Origin: Hellea sp.
Lineage (GTDB): Bacteria; Pseudomonadota; Alphaproteobacteria; Caulobacterales; Maricaulaceae
Direction: 5' to 3'
Assembly (NCBI GenBank): GCA_020628635.1
Contig: JAHDEU010000121.1
Location: 1 to 6,755 of the forward strand
Length of the DNA: 6,755 bases
The notes below the pieces were generated by a model. It had not been told where the DNA came from. It searched no databases and saw only the letters and a program-made list of their open reading frames with translations. Positions 5,245 to 6,755 of this stretch are shown piece after piece; positions within the stretch are counted from its first letter, which is position 1; each line of letters begins with the position of its first letter. A program made the translations under genes and the position numbers.

Positions 5245-6555
5245 ATGTCCGATACCCACTTCACCCCCCGAGAAATCGTCTCCGAGCTCGACCGCCACAT
5301 CGTGGCGCAAAGCGACGCCAAGCGCGCCGTCGCCATCGCGCTTCGCAACCGCTGGCGGCGCAAGCAGCTGGACGCATCCTTGCGCGCCGAAGTCACGCCC
5401 AAGAACATCCTGATGATCGGCCCCACCGGTGTGGGCAAGACGGAGATCTCCCGCCGCCTCGCCAAGCTGGCCCGCGCGCCCTTCATCAAGATCGAGGCGA
5501 CCAAATTCACGGAGGTCGGCTATGTCGGCCGCGACGTGGAGCAGATCATCCGCGACCTCGTGGAAGCCGCGATCACGCTGCTGCGCGAGTCCCGCCGCGC
5601 GGGCGTGACGGCGCAGGCCGAGGCGGCCGCCGAGAACCGCATCATCGACGCGCTCGCTGGCGACGCCGCCCGCGAGGGCACGCGCGAGGCGTTCCGCAAA
5701 CGGCTGCGGGCTGGCGAGTTGGACGACACGGAAGTCGAGCTGGAACTCACCGACCAAGGCAATCCGTTTGGCGGCATGAACATCCCAGGGCAACCGGGAG
5801 GAGGCGGCTCGATCGGCATGATCGACCTGTCCGAAATGTTCGGGCGCGGCCGCACCAAGACGGTCACCATGAAGGTCCGCGACGCCTATGCCCCGCTGCT
5901 GGCGGAAGAGGCCGACAAGCTCATCGACGACGACGCGGTCAAGCGCGAGGCCGTGGAGCTGGCCCAGGAGGACGGCATCGTCTTCCTCGACGAGATCGAC
6001 AAGATCGCCACGCGGCAGGATTCGCGCGGCGGCGAAGTCTCCCGCGAGGGCGTGCAGCGCGACCTGCTGCCGCTGATCGAGGGCACCACGGTCGCGACCA
6101 AATATGGGCCCGTGAAGACCGACCACATTCTGTTCATCGCGTCAGGCGCCTTCCACGTCGCCAAGCCGTCCGACCTGCTCCCCGAACTCCAGGGCCGCCT
6201 GCCCATCCGCGTCGAGCTCCGCGCCCTCACGGAAGCCGACTTCGTGCGCATCCTGACGGAACCCGAAGCCAGCCTCATCCGCCAATACACCGCGCTGATG
6301 GCGACCGAGGGCGTGGCGCTGGAGTTCACCGATGACGCGGTGGCGGAGATCGCCCGGGTGTCGGCGCTAGTGAACGGCAGTGTCGAGAACATCGGCGCAA
6401 GACGTCTCCACACCGTCATGGAACGCCTGCTCGATGACATCAGCTTCACGGCGACGGACCGCAGCGGCGAGACGATCGTGATCGACGCGGAGGCGGTGAA
6501 AGGGACCGTGGGCGAGCTGGCGAAGGATCAGGATTTGTCGAAGTTTATCTTGTAG
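5245..6555 (+). CDS. hslU: ATP-dependent protease ATPase subunit HslU (ClpY)
   Basis: HslU is the hexameric AAA+ unfoldase that caps the HslV peptidase in the cytoplasmic HslUV (ClpYQ) protease and threads substrates by ATP hydrolysis. This copy is complete at 436 residues, close to the E. coli length of 443. Visible motifs are Walker A GPTGVGKT (59-66), the substrate-gripping pore loop GYVG (92-95), a helical I-domain at about 110-235 with a Gly-rich insert near 176-189, Walker B GIVFLDEID (244-252), GRLPIRVEL (317-325) with the trans-acting arginine, sensor 2 GARR (384-387), and the C-terminal DLSKFIL tail that docks into HslV. The frame is open further upstream to an ATG at 5143, but MSDTHFTPREIVSELDRHIV is the conserved N-terminus, so 5245 is chosen despite a weak Shine-Dalgarno. 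hslV, usually adjacent, is not in the window. Confidence 0.98.
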   Translation: MSDTHFTPREIVSELDRHIVAQSDAKRAVAIALRNRWRRKQLDASLRAEVTPKNILMIGPTGVGKTEISRRLAKLARAPFIKIEATKFTEVGYVGRDVEQIIRDLVEAAITLLRESRRAGVTAQAEAAAENRIIDALAGDAAREGTREAFRKRLRAGELDDTEVELELTDQGNPFGGMNIPGQPGGGGSIGMIDLSEMFGRGRTKTVTMKVRDAYAPLLAEEADKLIDDDAVKREAVELAQEDGIVFLDEIDKIATRQDSRGGEVSREGVQRDLLPLIEGTTVATKYGPVKTDHILFIASGAFHVAKPSDLLPELQGRLPIRVELRALTEADFVRILTEPEASLIRQYTALMATEGVALEFTDDAVAEIARVSALVNGSVENIGARRLHTVMERLLDDISFTATDRSGETIVIDAEAVKGTVGELAKDQDLSKFIL

Positions 6556-6581
6556 GCAATCAGCGGAAGCTCCGCTCTGCC
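6555..6581 (+). terminator. Terminator-like hairpin after hslU
   Basis: A perfect 6-bp stem AGCGGA-AGC-TCCGCT (6562-6576) starts seven bases after the hslU stop and can be extended by GGCA/TGCC (6555-6558 with 6578-6581). Position and shape suit transcript-end formation, but no T-tract follows, so it may act only as a 3'-end stabiliser or with the REP pair downstream. Confidence 0.45.
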
Positions 6582-6589
6582 TCTGCTTA

Positions 6590-6672
6590 ACTGGATCCCC
6601 GCCTTTGCGGGGATGAGCGAGGTTCGTGGGTTTCTCTCTCTTCGCTCATCCCCGCGAAGGCGGGGATTCAGT
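6590..6672. repeat. Inverted pair of REP-type elements downstream of hslU
   Basis: Two 31-bp arms (6590-6620 and 6642-6672) are inverted copies with only two differences, separated by a 21-nt pyrimidine-rich spacer. Each arm contains its own 8-bp hairpin, ATCCCCGC with GCGGGGAT, around a 4-nt loop (CTTT on the left; GAAG, its near-complement, on the right), and a GAGCGA or TCGCTC flank. The stem resembles the dispersed GGATCCCCGC...GCGGGGATGA palindromes common between genes in alphaproteobacteria. The pair can fold as two small hairpins or one long one and may also help end hslU transcription. Confidence 0.8.
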
Positions 6673-6686
6673 TGTGAGGGGTCATC

Positions 6687-6700
6687 AGTCTGGCTAGACT
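6687..6700. promoter_or_regulatory. Short inverted repeat AGTCT-GGCT-AGACT ahead of the last gene
   Basis: A perfect 5-bp inverted repeat with a 4-nt centre lies 26 bp before the ATG at 6727. Its right half includes TAGACT, which could double as a -10 element. It could be an operator, but the arms are short and chance occurrence is plausible. Confidence 0.25.
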
Positions 6701-6726
6701 AGCTCCGATCTCGACTGGAGGCTCTC

Positions 6727-6755
6727 ATGCTCGACTACGGCTTCTGCACTTACAT
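6727..6755 (+). CDS. Start of an unidentified gene, truncated by the window end
   Basis: An ATG at 6727 preceded by GGAGG (6717-6721) at ideal spacing opens a frame reading MLDYGFCTY to the end of the window. The ribosome binding site is the strongest in the window, so a real gene start is likely. Nine residues are too few to name the product. They do not look like the N-terminus of HslV, which typically starts with a threonine-rich TT-[IV]-L strand once processed. The gene runs in the same direction as hslU, but two palindromic elements lie between them. Confidence 0.6.

Noticed and set aside
5089..6126. Minus-strand open frame (345 codons) antisense to hslU
   Set aside because: It is the reverse complement of highly conserved HslU coding sequence, with no recognisable motifs; a compositional shadow.

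Overview
The window is high-GC bacterial DNA, most likely from an alphaproteobacterium. The HslU sequence, the short XRE regulator with a TFQQIQKYERG recognition helix, the thiolase-like type 1 protein and the dense palindromic intergenic repeats all fit that class. A marine Hyphomonadaceae/Maricaulaceae-type organism is a guess from overall style, not a demonstrated placement.

Layout. Bases 1-156 hold the C-terminal end of a plus-strand gene resembling PQQ-dependent (YliI/Asd-type) sugar dehydrogenases. It converges, with only 10 bp between stops, on a block of minus-strand genes. In transcription order these are a MATE family multidrug/metabolite exporter (4612-3155), a catalytically degenerate thiolase-like protein type 1 (3091-1637), a small lipoprotein with a papain-like C39 peptidase fold (about 1602-1009), then, after an AT-richer gap of about 220 bp, an XRE-type DNA-binding protein (786-499) and a short unrecognised protein (about 481-167). 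MATE, thiolase-like and lipoprotein genes are closely spaced (63 and about 34 bp) and may be co-transcribed, but nothing ties them to one known pathway.

A gap of about 630 bp without a gene (4613-5244) separates the divergent MATE and hslU genes. It is the most structured part of the window. It holds a nested inverted repeat in the MATE leader, two smaller hairpins, a pair of oppositely oriented REP-type hairpins with a shared loop and tail, another REP-like palindrome, and an unbroken chain of hairpins, including a predicted three-way junction, ending 25 nt before the hslU start.

hslU (5245-6555) encodes the complete AAA+ unfoldase of the HslUV (ClpYQ) protease. Its partner hslV is not in the window. 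A terminator-like hairpin and a second, unrelated inverted REP pair follow it. A new plus-strand gene with a strong Shine-Dalgarno sequence begins at 6727 and runs off the end.

I found no CRISPR array, tRNA, rRNA, transposase or recognisable defence system. The main leads are the structured repeats around hslU, the apparently orphan hslU, the inactive-looking thiolase in a possible exporter operon, and the XRE/unknown pair, which could be one frameshifted gene.
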